A stretch of 64,000 bases of DNA from Boothiomyces macroporosus (Eukaryota; Chytridiomycota; Chytridiomycetes; Rhizophydiales; Terramycetaceae). Below the pieces are notes generated by a model. It was given only the letters and a program-made list of their open reading frames with translations. It was not told the DNA's origin and did no database searches. Within the stretch, counting starts at the first letter, position 1, and every line of letters begins with the position of its first letter. Shown here in pieces: positions 51,831 to 62,919 of the stretch. Both the position numbers and the translations under genes were made by a program. Where the stretch lies: assembly GCA_027604185.1 (NCBI GenBank), contig JADGKB010000028.1, positions 62,001-126,000 on the forward strand. The letters run 5' to 3'.

Positions 51831-53078
51831 TTATGTAGGTGGTATTTCTGGTATTTGGCCAAATTCAAATCTTGGGGCTGCAAAGGCTGCAGCAATTTGT
51901 TCTGGAGTCATGCTGGAGTTGATTGGATTTGCTGGTAGTGTCTGCACAGGCTGTGAAGAGTTTGTTATAGGTACTGTATTTGTAGGTTGGCTAGGCACTG
52001 AGTTTGTGTTACTTCCGAAAGCATTACCTGCAGTAGCATTGGGCTGACCAAATGCTGTGGTAGCATTAACTGCTGTATTAGTTCCACCAAACGCAGCAGG
52101 TGCAGGATTGCTACCAAAACCAGGACCAGCATTCTTTCCAAAGGCAGATGTAGTATTTCCAGGGGTGTTTCCAAAAGTTGAAGGAGCAGTGTTTCCTCCA
52201 AAAGCTGAATTGGTGTTTCCTCCAAAGGCTGAATTGGTGTTTCCTCCAAAAGCTGAATTGGTGTTTCCTCCAAAGGCAGAGGTAGTATTGCTTCCTCCAA
52301 AGGCAGATACAGTGGTATTGTTTGCTCCAAAAGTAGATCCAGTGGTATTGTTTGCTCCAAAGGCAGAGATTGGTTTGCTTCCACCAAAAGCACTTGCTTG
52401 ACCATTCCCGAACGCTGAAATAGAGTTTCCTCCAAATGCAGATGTGTTACTACCTCCAAATCCAGTAGTTCCAAAGGCAGATGTAGTTGATGTAGTTGGT
52501 TTAGTAGGTGTAGAAAATGCAGAAGTATTTCCAAATCCAGTAGTTCCGAATGCACTGTTAGTTTTATTCCCAAATCCTGTCTGTCCAAATGCAGATGTTT
52601 GTCCGCCAAAGGTAGTTGGTTTAGCACCAAAGCTGTTGGTAATATTTGAGGTGTTTCCAAATGCTGATTTAGTTGGGGTCGAAAAAGCAGATGCACTAGA
52701 ACCTCCAGCTTCATTAACAGCCAATTGCGGATTCTGTATTACACGCTGTAACTCGCTGGTCATTTTCAACTTCATCTGATTTATGGTGGTAATATAGTTG
52801 TTTATCTGTCCAGTCGTTTTAAGCTCCAATACCGCATTCCACCTCGCTTCATCCTGCGATAAATCCGTTCCTTTAATAACATTTACATCGTACTTGGCAA
52901 GACCAACGCTGGATAGATACCATAGCGGTCGTTCAGATTCTAATTCAGTACGGACGGTATCTCTATCGTAAGCAGATTTGGCAGTTGCTGCTGGCTTGCT
53001 TTCATGAAGAAATTTACAACTATTTCCGTTTCTACATCGTCCTTCCTGAAAGAATTTGCAAGGAACTCTGGTGGCCAT
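51831..53078 (-). CDS. NUP42: NUP42 (NLP1/Rip1-like) CCCH FG-nucleoporin
   Basis: Cytoplasmic nuclear-pore protein working with Gle1 and DBP5 in mRNA export. Single-exon 415 aa. The N-terminus is a CCCH zinc finger (VPCKFFQEGRCRNGNSCKFLH), then a helical region (RPLWYLSSVGLAKYDVNVIKG), about 20 FG repeats of SAFG/TTFG type, and the C-terminal Gle1-binding type segment ending PRFEFGQIPEIPPT. The FG region includes a 24-nt minisatellite (GNTNSAFG) in three near-identical copies at about 52189-52260. Long antisense frames across it are compositional shadows. The DBP5 gene lies 3.3 kb away on the same strand. Confidence 0.92.
   Translation of the reverse strand: MATRVPCKFFQEGRCRNGNSCKFLHESKPAATAKSAYDRDTVRTELESERPLWYLSSVGLAKYDVNVIKGTDLSQDEARWNAVLELKTTGQINNYITTINQMKLKMTSELQRVIQNPQLAVNEAGGSSASAFSTPTKSAFGNTSNITNSFGAKPTTFGGQTSAFGQTGFGNKTNSAFGTTGFGNTSAFSTPTKPTTSTTSAFGTTGFGGSNTSAFGGNSISAFGNGQASAFGGSKPISAFGANNTTGSTFGANNTTVSAFGGSNTTSAFGGNTNSAFGGNTNSAFGGNTNSAFGGNTAPSTFGNTPGNTTSAFGKNAGPGFGSNPAPAAFGGTNTAVNATTAFGQPNATAGNAFGSNTNSVPSQPTNTVPITNSSQPVQTLPANPINSSMTPEQIAAAFAAPRFEFGQIPEIPPT
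52189..52284. repeat. 24-nt tandem repeat inside NUP42
   Basis: Three tandem 24-base copies (starting 52189, 52213, 52237) plus a partial fourth encode the FG unit G-G-N-T-N-S-A-F; the copies differ at one or two bases. In-frame unit length keeps the gene open. Confidence 0.85.
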
Positions 53079-53238
53079 TTCTGATTTGCAAAATGAAAAA
53101 CAGACAAGGCGAAACTCAAGCTTCCAAATTGTCGATATTCGCGGCCGCCTCTACCCTCCCTTCAGGAAATACAAGGTTGGATCCCGCAATTTGAATACCG
53201 GATACACTCAAAATCTCAACTATAAAAAACAAGATATA

Positions 53239-55165
53239 TTACATTTTCTCCTTCATAACTTCAGGGGCGACAAAGGTTCTTCTATTTACAGTTGACATTT
53301 CTCTAATATGTTTGAACTCGTTTCCACACTGTGTAAGTTGGGGGTGTAGATGGTCCTCTATTTGGTCATGAGGAGGATTGAATGGCTTTGGTCTAGGGGC
53401 ATCAAATCCCTTGTACGTTTGCTGAACGGTGGTTTCAAAGGTATCAGTGACAAACGGATACCTTGATTAATCGCGATTACCTAGTAACAGTGTTGTTTAC
53501 AGTAACTTGGAATTGATCATCCTCTCTGGTAACACGATGATTACCGCCATATCCAGCAGGAGCGACTTGCTTTAATTGATTCAGCTTTTCCATATCAAAG
53601 GCATCATCCTTCTTTTCAAAGGTAGATCTTTCATCTGGGCTACTTTCAAAGCTGAAATGACTGTTTCTAAAATCTTTATCAATTTTCGATCTTCCACTGA
53701 AATTCAATAAATCAACTTTTATGTAGTCTTGGCGATGCACTGATTCGTAATTTGGTGCTTCTTCGTTACCAATCAACAACTGGTAAGGTACACATCCAGG
53801 AACTGCATCTATCCGTCCGCCTTTTTCGTACTGGTGCTTTGCAATTTCCGGATTCCTTTCCACAGGTTTCTTAAAGTCGAGATGTGCCAATGATTTTGAC
53901 TCACCCAAACCATCCCCGTTTCCTAAAACAATCGATGAACGACTGTTATTTTTCTAATTTAATACAAAATACCTTGATGGCATTCAAATCCATTTGTCCA
54001 ATTGATTTCAGAGATAGTAGTGGATAATCTACTTTTTGTGAAGAAGTGCCGATTCGTCGATCTTCAAAATCCTCAGCAATGATGCACAGACTGTTGGAGT
54101 TTTCTGCTTTCTTGATCTGGCTCCTAGAGCTTTTCAATGGAACAAATGATTTCTTGTACTCTGAATGTAACTGACTTTCACTTTCATTACCAAGCGAAAA
54201 GTGTGTCCCATTCAAGGCTTTTTTCGAAGTTGAGTTGTCAAACATTAAGGATTTCCAATCTATCTCCGCATTTGGTTTGAATTCTGCATTAGAACCACTT
54301 ACCAGACTGGTGCAAAGTTTGAATCGGATCAAGAACCAAATCAGGGTTATCCAACACTGACGACTTTGTTTTTTCCAGTAATTCGTAATCTGAAGGCTCA
54401 TTTTTTGTGCCAACTGGATGCGATAGTAAAGTCTTTTGGGAGATACTTTGCCAATCATTGCTATCATTTCCTAAAGAGATATGAGAAGTAGATTTGGTGG
54501 AAGCGCTAATTTTACTCCATTGCGGACGCTCATCTAACCGGGTTTTAATTGTAACCTGTATTAAATAGTATTACTAATGGTTTGCGGTTTGCTAAACGCA
54601 AAGGCTCTCCCATTTCTTCGCAATTCAACAAAGGAAACTTTCCTACACCAACAGGATTTGCTCCATACCTTGAAGGAACATGGATATTCAATAGTTAATA
54701 CAAAAATACTTTTAGATCGTACTTTACGTAGTCGGTTTTGATTGAGCTCTTTGAGTTTCTAGGAGGCTGTCCAATCTCCATTGAAAAATGGGTGGAATTC
54801 ATTGACTGAGCAACTACATCAATTTAAACAAACTTTTTTTCGCATTTAGTGTGCTATTAAATGTCAACTGCTTTGACACGTAGTCGTCTCTCATAGTACT
54901 TTTCCATTTGTCCAAAACTTCATCCGCGTAGCTGCATTTAGAGGTATAAAAATTATTATAGTCTGGTTAATTAATAAATACTTTGTTTAGGTTTGAAGTT
55001 CTCTTGTTTGGTGTATATCTTTTTCCTCATTAATTGTCGATGTTCTGGTGAAATGTCGACTAGTGAAGGGTCCAAGTCATGGGGCGATACTTGCAATGGG
55101 TCGCTTAGTAGCAGCTGTGTAATAACATGTTTGGATCTGCAATCTGGAATTATATCTGCCTTCAT
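53239..55165 (-). CDS. Probable axonemal protein with repeated S/T-H-F/I-S motifs
   Basis: Predicted 596-aa protein in eight exons; introns 54963-54981, 54814-54833, about 54689-54709, 54556-54574, 54284-54302, 53954-53972 and 53462-53480. Five dispersed copies of a short motif are visible: STHFSMEIG, TSHISLGND, GTHFSLGNE, RSSIVLGNG and NSHFSFESS. C-terminal parts such as YGGNHRVTREDDQF, FETTVQQTYKGFDAPRPKPF and NRRTFVAPEVM look like the short microtubule-binding elements of axonemal inner-junction and SAXO/PPP1R32-type proteins. I infer a flagellar role, in keeping with the dynein gene here. The third junction is ambiguous: a 21-nt GT-TG segment or a 33-nt GT-AG intron (54669-54701) both keep frame. 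Confidence 0.68.
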
Positions 55166-55214
55166 TAAAAATCTAAAAGTTGATGACGTGGGTTAGTCGT
55201 GATATCAAAGTTTT

Positions 55215-56172
55215 TTATTCTGTATTTCCTTGTACAACTTGAGGTTCTAAACTTTCTACTTGAATATCCAATTCCTCTGGCTCTACCTGTACTTCTTCCT
55301 GGAGCAATCTTTCCTGATCTTCTTGTTTCGCAGCTGGGAAAAAGTAGAAAATAACCCACATGAGCACTAGGATCCCTTGCAGCATCCCGCAGATTACAAA
55401 TGATATCCACGAAGTCCAATTCGTGCCGGGTTGGATGGATAGAGAATACGCGAAAACAAAAGAGCCTACGGTAAGGATAGAGTACCAGGACTTTGCATCA
55501 GTAAGGTAGACAAAGACAGCGCTCCAAACTCTCTTGTAATCCCAGTATGTACAACTTGCGGTACGAATTGAAAGATCCCACTGATTGCACTAATAATTCC
55601 CAATAAAGCTGCCCACCCAAACTTTATGTCTCCAAAATTATCCAGTTGATCCAAAACTAAAACTATAACTACAAGGATAAATACAATAATCAGATAAGAA
55701 ACCATAAAATAAAGCACGTTTTGTGCAACTGCCCAGCTAGTTGTTTTTGGTCTGTCGCTCTCTTCATCCTCAACTGGAAAGTGAGTGTAAAATAACGAAA
55801 CGCTTGATTAGCAATATTTACAATGTGAGAAAGCAAGTGAACTGCACCGCGACTTGAATTATTCCCATTACATCCTGAATACAGTACGCGATCGGCCACT
55901 AAATCAGCGATAGACTTACAACATTAATACAGCACTGAATTGAATCAAATTGCAATATAAATACATTTCCTGCATTAACAAATTGTACCGATGGTAGCGG
56001 TAGCGCCAATGATTCCTAATAGCAAGTACCAAATTGAAATTCCTTGGCTCGTTTTTGTGATGGATAATTTGAGTAGTTGCGGGAGGTAAGAGATCAGCAA
56101 CCCCAAGCAAATGAATACACCGATCACCAATTTTGCAGGGTTGGGGTTTTGCGGACAGCTTTCTTGAAACAT
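55215..56172 (-). CDS. PQ-loop repeat membrane transporter
   Basis: Predicted 292-aa, about seven-TM protein in five exons; introns 55970-55988, 55899-55919, 55803-55821 and 55466-55485 (19, 21, 19, 20 nt). The first PQ-loop motif is SYLPQLLKLSITKTSQGISI, the second QFVPQVVHTGITREFGALSL, each in the expected place at the end of a TM pair. The centre (FDSIQCCINVWP, CIQDVMGIIQVAVQF) is reconstructed only by removing two mini-introns. The tail is acidic. PQ-loop proteins include cystinosin- and YPQ-type vacuolar amino-acid exporters and others; the substrate cannot be told. The start at 56172 is the first ATG (the frame is open upstream from a TTG). Confidence 0.85.
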
Positions 56173-56378
56173 GAAAAAGAAACTTGCTGGCTGAATGTCA
56201 AATGACAAGTCTGTGCCACCAAATTATTGTATGTCACCTCGACTGTCTGGAATATCAAAATGGTCGGGGCAAACAGCGCGGATTGGTCAGATCTCAAGAT
56301 ACAGCGATGTGATGGTACGGGAGCATTTTCTTGGAAGAAAAAGATGGAAGAGTACACTGGAAATGAGTAAAAAATGAA

Positions 56379-57793
56379 TTATATTTCCTTTTTCAAAATC
56401 TTTTCGATATCTGCAATATTATCAGTTGGTACACGGATAATCTCTCTGCCAATATAACTTTCAATCGCTTTCATTTCTTCAAATGACCGTTTATCGTGGC
56501 AGAAATTGATGGATACACCTTGGCGTCCAAATCGACCGGTTCTTCCAATACGGTGAATATATGTCTCTGCGTCTGGTCGCATATCCTTGTCTACAGGCAT
56601 GTCGTAATTAATTACCAAATTAACTTGGAGAATATCAATTCCTCTTGCCAAGACGTTTGTTGTAATAAGCACTTTGGATCTTCCTTCTCTGAAATCATCA
56701 ATCGCTTTGTCTCTATCTGCACCTTCAAAGTCACCATGGAGTGAAGAAACTGAATGCCCTTCGTCAGTCATTCGCTTTTGCAGGTAATCAGCAGTCCTTC
56801 GTGTTCGCACAAAGATGATTGATTGTCCAATGGTAAGCAAGTCATAAATTGAAGAAAGGATTTCTGCTTTGTGCTGTTCATTCTTGCAATCCATGTAAAA
56901 CTGTTTAATAGAATCCACTGACAATTCTTCTTGTTTCAAACTAATGGTGTTTGCATTGACAGCGAATTTGGTGGCATATTCGCGGACATGGTCTGGAAAA
57001 GTAGCAGAGAACAGGACAATTTGACAGGTTTTTGGCATTACACTAGCATTAGAAGAAAATACTTTTTGATGCGGACACTAGTATCTCCTAATCCTTGCTG
57101 ATCCAACATTGAGTCTGCTTCATCCAATACAAAGACAATAATTTTGGAAACATCCAATTGCCGTTTTTTTATCAATTCCATGACAGTACCAGGAGTACCT
57201 ACCACTACATGGGCAGATACCTTTTCGCCACGTTCAATGGCACCAGGAACAGCCAAGCTTGTAACTACTTGGGTGAATTTCCCCATTTCTCTGAGATTAT
57301 CCAAGATTTGTCTAGCCAATTCTCTAGCTGGAGCAATAACCAGTGCTTGAGTAGTTTTTTGCGCAATATTAATCCTGGACAATATATTGAGTGAAAAGGC
57401 AGCTGTTTTCCCAGTACCTGCTTGGGATTGCCCAATCATATTCTTTGGCGGATCAGCCAATAATAATGGGAGAGCTGTAGCTTGAATTTTGGATGGTTTT
57501 TGGTACCCCATTGCGTATACACCTTTAAGCAACTCTTCCTTTAGCTTTAAATCTTCAAACGTCGAAACAGAGTGGTAAATATCATTGGAATCGGCAAGAG
57601 TGACTTGGACATCATGCTCTACTTCAGCAAGATGAGGGTGCTTTTTAATTTCCTTGATTTCCTTTTCAAGCTGATCCATCTTTATAGTCTCAGTAGGTTC
57701 GTCTGCCCAGGATGATTCCTTTTTGATTGGCGTTGGTTCTGGATCCTTTCCCCATGAAGATTCTTTGACATTAGTTTCTCCCCAACCAGACAT
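56379..57793 (-). CDS. DBP5: DEAD-box mRNA-export helicase DBP5 (DDX19)
   Basis: RNA-dependent ATPase that remodels mRNPs at the cytoplasmic face of the nuclear pore. Predicted 464 aa, one 20-nt intron at 57043-57062. DEAD-box motifs: Q motif (YQKPSKIQATALPLLL), motif I AGTGKT, PARELA, TPGT, DEAD (VLDEADSML), SAT (LFSATFP), and in the second domain IIFVRTRRTADYL, TTNVLARGID, and HRIGRTGRFGR. The N-terminal extension and the HDVQVTLADSNDIYHSVSTF segment identify DBP5 rather than eIF4A. Starts MSGWGETNVKESSWG; Trp-containing N-terminal repeats resemble plant and fungal DBP5. NUP42, a partner, is 3.3 kb downstream. Confidence 0.96.
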
Positions 57794-58096
57794 TTTTTAG
57801 ATTCAAAAAAAATGACTCTCCAACCAGAAAAATATTGAGATTATAGCAAGTGGTAGAGTCCCTCTTTTCTGATATCCAAGTACTCCATGGCAGTGTTCAG
57901 ACAGCGGGTGAACTGTACCTGAATTTCTTTTTCGGAAACTTCCAATTATTGAAAAATATTTACCGCCTACGATATCCTAACCCAGATATCCGAATTTAGT
58001 CTCTCAATTGTCATTAGTCATTGGTGATTAAGTAGGTGCAGAGCCTTCACGCCACCAGTTTTATTTGCGGCGTCAAAAGATTTTTTCAGAAAGACA

Positions 58097-59703
58097 ATGG
58101 TTGTTAGTGCTTATTATTCAAGAATGCCCACAATTAGATGCCAGGATTGCAATGCAGTCGTTGAATGGGCAAACGAGCATACCCATGTCTGCGGACAGGA
58201 CGAAAATCCCATGCCATCCCATAAATTTCACAGACCTCCCAGCTCAGTTTATGGAATGAATCAACTGAACGATGGAATGAAGGATATGAAAGTATCTCGA
58301 TTTGAAGAGCGATCCGCTTCAAAAAAGAAAGCCGACCCAATTCAAGCGTTCCAGCAATTCAAAAACAAAAAATCATTTGACGACAGCGATGATTATCACG
58401 GGTATGATGATTTCAAACCGACTCCATACGAAGAACCAAGAAAGAGATATGAAGATAGAAATCCGTATGAAAAGGACCGCAATCATGATAGAAATGAAAG
58501 AAGAAATCAGGACCAGTATGATGACAGGCACCAAAGGGATGACCGTTATCAACAAAGAGATGACCGTTATCAACAAAGAGATGATCGATACCAACCAGCA
58601 GACAGATATGATGACAGATATCAACCAGAGCCAATGCGCAACAACTCCTTTAGGGAAAAAGAACGCTTCCCACAAAATGATTTGCAAAGGAATGATTCTT
58701 ACAAAAACAATATCCAACGCAACGACTCTTTCAAAAACGATTTGCAAAGAAATGATTCATTCAAAGATGATTTCCAACACGACTACAGTCAACCGTATTT
58801 TGAGCCAAGAAAGAATGCTTCACCAGTTGATGAATACGACTTGATTTGTGGTGATTGTAAACAGCCAATTTATGACACTGCTGACGCTTTTGAAATTGAA
58901 GTATTGAACAAGGCAAGTGAAATTCTAATCTAGTGGTACCATGTCGATTGCTTCCGTTGTGAAGTTTGCCATATTCCATTTGATGACAACTTTCCTTATG
59001 TTCCTCATGAAGGAAAAGCCTTCTGCGAGCAACATTATGCAGATAATTTCCTCTCTACTTGTGCAGCTTGGTAAGTTCTTGTTAATCAAAGCAACAAACC
59101 AATTACTGACGGTAAAATCAGCCATGCGTTTGGAAGGGTTTTCCATGCTCGACATTTAAGAGTATTTTCTATTAACTTCAGTGTAATATCTGCAAGCACA
59201 GAATTAGGGGCCCTCATGTGGAGCATAATGGCAAGGCATTTTGTGCAGAGGACTATGAGAGATTAACCCAATCCAATTGTGCAAGATGTCAACAGCCAAT
59301 TGATGGCAACAGTGTTCACGCTTGCGGAGGTAACTTTAGAGTAATTCCAGGAGTGTATCATAGAGATTGCTTTGGTTGTACTACTTGCTACGCGCCGTTC
59401 CCTGACAAAAAGTTTTTCGTTTATGAAGGACAACCTTACTGTTTGATGCATTACCACGAAGCAAGCAACACTCTTTGTGGTGCATGTAGAAACCCAATCC
59501 AAGGACAGTGTGTAGATATCAGGGAAACCAACAAGCGTTACCATCCAGATTGTTGGACTTGCGCAGTGTGCAGAATGAGACTCACAGGTGTCTATTTTTC
59601 ATTCAATGGAAAGCAATATTGCGAAGCAGATATAGATAGAGTATACAAGCAAGGAAACGGTCGTCACAAGCCAAGTAAACGAAATACCTTTTTGCGAGAA
59701 TAA
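58097..59703 (+). CDS. Four-LIM-domain protein with disordered Asp/Arg-rich linker
   Basis: Predicted 514 aa; introns 58913-58933 (21 nt, GC-AG), 59071-59091 and 59162-59181. An N-terminal zinc-ribbon-like element (RCQDCNAVVEWANEHTHVC) precedes a long disordered region with tandem units RDDRYQQ and QRNDSFKN/D. Four LIM domains follow: LICGDCKQPI..., CAACNKPIT..., CARCQQPID..., CGACRNPIQ..., each with paired CxxC and HxxC-type ligands (HVDCFRCEVC, HRDCFGCTTC, HPDCWTCAVC). This is a paxillin/Lrg-like scaffold arrangement used at the cell cortex in fungi. The start may instead be the ATG at 58124 (MPTIRCQDC). Divergent from DBP5. Confidence 0.9.
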
Positions 59704-59805
59704 AAACCAAGTGCGCATATCTATTCCTGATTTATTTGAACACGCATAATCTTATTGCGGAGGATCTCTTGTATTAGACTTGTGAAAAAAGTTGAACTCC
59801 GGCCG

Positions 59806-60769
59806 ATGAAAATCCAAGATACGTTCGAACTTGAAGGTGCTCGATGTTAACGCAGAACTGGATCAAAACCTATACCGCTCCAAAGTCCTTGTCAAGCCTT
59901 TCAGAGCCAGAGGAGTATTTGGAGGAGTACAGTATTTTTAACACAGCATATTTTAGCATTATCAATCCATGCAGCAGCAAAAACAATGGACCCGAAATTT
60001 CACTTTCAGTCTGCTCATTGCTACTTTATACTCGCCGGGGATGATCAAGTACCAGTGGTGTTCAACGTAATCAACGAGCGTACTGGAACTAGTTATGCAA
60101 AGCGGATAGTTAGAGCATCGCAAAACGGAAAGACGATATTTTCGTTGATTGCGTCGTTTGCAGTGCCGGAACAGTCGCAATTAGAATATCAAGTAAAGAT
60201 GCCCAAAGTGCTGTTTCCACACGAGTTCAAATGTGAAATGGAAAGCGGGTTGGCTGGTGACGAGAGATCAATAATGTTTCATAACAGTATTAGATTGCCG
60301 GTAGAGATGGATGTTAAAGTAATCCCAACTGAATATTTGATTGAAAACAGCTTGCCTAGTAATAAATTGTATTACTGGATGAGGAGCAAAGCAGACTTGC
60401 CCCCAGACCAACTGCTACATTCTTTAATCGCCGCTTATATCTCTGACTACGAGATTTTAAACTCTAGTTTAGCTCCGTACGGATTAAGCAAACATGGGAA
60501 CAAGGATAGAAAAGCTTTGACGATGATTGTCAGTCTGGACCATGCTATTTGGCTACACCAGCCTTTTAAAGCTGATGAATGGCACTTGTTTGAACTACAG
60601 GTAAAGCCATCTAATACAGAATACAAGATCAAATAACGGACGGGCATTCTGTAACGCCAAAGTGTTCAATATGAGGGGTGAATTGGTAATGTCGACTGCG
60701 CAAGAAGGTGTAATCAGGATTAAGCTGACCGAGAAGCAGATTAACCAAGCGAAAAACGCCAGATTGTGA
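59806..60769 (+). CDS. Peroxisomal acyl-CoA thioesterase (TesB/ACOT8 type)
   Basis: Hydrolyses acyl-CoA to free acid and CoA; double-hotdog TesB family. Predicted 301 aa in four exons; introns 59837-59855, 59927-59946 and 60601-60619 (19, 20, 19 nt). Landmarks: FELEELDQNLYRSK at the start, ARGVFGGHILALSIHAAA, then KFHFQSAHCYFILAGDDQVP, a central domain ending in SLDHAIWLHQPFKADEWHLF (family His-Ser-type catalytic region), and NNGRAFCNAKVFNMRGELV. The last three residues are Ala-Arg-Leu, an accepted PTS1 peroxisome-targeting tripeptide, so import by the PEX5 encoded at 25.9 kb is likely. All three mini-introns are needed to obtain this C-terminus. Convergent with the branching-enzyme gene, 25 bases apart. 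Confidence 0.93.
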
Positions 60770-60794
60770 TTTGCAAATACATTAATTCTTTTTA

Positions 60795-62919
60795 TTAAGA
60801 TTTGAATTGGAGTACGAATGCAGTGCGACATGGGATATACAACGAAACGCAGTATTCCCTGTTACAGTACGGTCCTTTGAATGGGAAATGCTTTACTGTA
60901 TGGTCGATTCTCCCGTGTCCACCAAAGTACTTGCTATCAGTGTCAAGCACGACGACGTGCTCTGTTTTACCACTCGTTCCTACTCTGTAATCAGTAAAGC
61001 TTTTTGTTGGATGGAAATTAAAGACAAACAACAAATCATCCTTTTCAAAAACGATAATCTTGTCTCCTTCGTGTTTAAGACTGGTGTATTCAGTTTTAGA
61101 TAGGAAGTTGGTTTCTGATTCCAAATGAAGCATTGCTTTGTCGAATTCGTACAAGTATTTGTAACGCAATAGGTGGTCGTCAATCAAGTTGAATTGACGT
61201 CTGGCATGGTGGAAAGAGTTTCCGTTTCCTTCTCTGGGAAAATCTAACCATTCTGGATGGCCAAATTCATTTCCAATAAAGTTGAGATAGCCTTTGCCTC
61301 CCAATGCACACGTAATTAGTCTATTTTAGTTTTTATGTACCTGATCATTTTGTGCAAAGCGATACCTCTATCAATTACTGGAGTCAACGGGCTCAATTCA
61401 GACATGTTAAAGTACATTTCTTGATCCATCAACCAGAACGCTAACGTCTTATCGCCAACCAGTGCTTGATCGTGGCTTTCAGCATACGCAATTGTAGATT
61501 CCTATAATCAGATGCTGCAATTACATTCCAGCGTCTGTTGGTCAGTGTATGAACAATGCTGCCCATATCCCAGTCATCGTCAGACTTTTCCTTCAACAGC
61601 TTAATCCACATGTCTGGAACAGCCATATTTAAACGGTAATCAAATCCGATACCCCCTTCTTCTACTGGACGGCACAAAGCTAATTTAGAAATGATTTACT
61701 AGGCATTCCCGATACATCTTCTGCAATAGTGGTAACATGAGGGAAAAGAGTCTTGAGCATGTAATTAGCAACCATTAAATAGTTGACTGCGTCCAAATCA
61801 ACTTGTTCTCCAAAGTAATCGTTATAGCCACCACCAAAAGCAGTTCCTAATCCATGATGGTGATACAGCATACTAGTAACACCATCGAATCTAAATCCAT
61901 CGAATTTATATTCTTCAATCCAATATCTGAGATTGCACAACAAAAATCTGAGTACTTCATGGTGAGAGTAATTGAACAATCTTGAATCCCACAAATTGTG
62001 GTAACCCCTGCCGCCTTCATGGAAATATTGATGATCTACAGTCAAATAGAGCTTACCAGTTCCATCAAATTGATTCAAGCCATCTAAAACATTCTTGCAA
62101 GCGTGAGAATGGACTACATCAAGTAAAACGGTGATTCCATATGAATGTGCAACATCAATCAGTCTCATCAACTGTTCTGGTGTACCACAGCGACTAGTAG
62201 GAGCAAAAAAGTTTGTAACTTGGTACCCAAATGACGCATAGTAAGGATGCTCCATAATTGCCATTAGCTGAATTGTATTGTATCCTAGATCTCTGATTCT
62301 TGGCAATACATTATCAGTAAAGTTGTCATAGTCTGCTACTTTGTATTCTGGTGAAGCAATACCAACGTGCGACTCGTAAATTTTAAGCGTCTTTGGTTTT
62401 GGAGGAACAGGGTGTTGGAACTTGTACTTTGGAGGGTTCCAAAACACACCGTCGTAAACTGGAGATTTGGACAGATCTTGAACTGCTCTCTTTATCCAAG
62501 CTGGGATTCGTTCAACCCTTTCACCATTCGGCAAAACAAGAGAAATCTTTACTTTGGTGTTGTGAGGAATCGCTGTGGAATTGTTTACATGCGGAAGTCT
62601 GATTTCAAACACCCCAAATTCGTTGCGGGTCATTTCATGTTGGTTGCGATCCCAATTGTTGAAATCACCAATCAAGAAAGCTTGTTTGGCGTTTGGAGCC
62701 CATTCGCGGTAGACGATTTCCTTGTCCTTGATTAAAAACCCTAAAGTTGGTTTAGTAAACTCGTCGATTCCCTTCTCTGTCTCTTGGATCATCTTGATGG
62801 TCTTTTGGAATTGGGAGATTCTAGATATCAGCCAATCTGTACCTGTAGTCAATGTTTCCTTGGAAAGGGGCGAGGTAAGGGTCATCCTTGATCAATTGCG
62901 CAGACGTTATTTGCTCCAT
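60795..62919 (-). CDS. GBE1: 1,4-alpha-glucan (glycogen) branching enzyme
   Basis: Creates alpha-1,6 branches in glycogen (GH13). Predicted 679 aa in five exons; introns 62821-62842, 61680-61699, 61502-61524 and 61321-61340 (22, 20, 23, 20 nt). The N-terminal helix and CBM48 ([20 protein letters not shown]) are followed by the catalytic barrel: [62 protein letters not shown] (nucleophile Asp), [10 protein letters not shown] (acid Glu), [13 protein letters not shown] (transition-state Asp) and [17 protein letters not shown]. The ATG at 62919 ([15 protein letters not shown]) is reached by removing the first intron; a start at 62885 would give a non-homologous N-terminus. Confidence 0.97.

Noticed and set aside
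51965..52714. 249-codon antisense frame rich in Leu/Glu/Pro opposite the FG region
   Set aside because: It is the compositional shadow of the Ser-Ala-Phe-Gly repeats of NUP42 and has no independent features.
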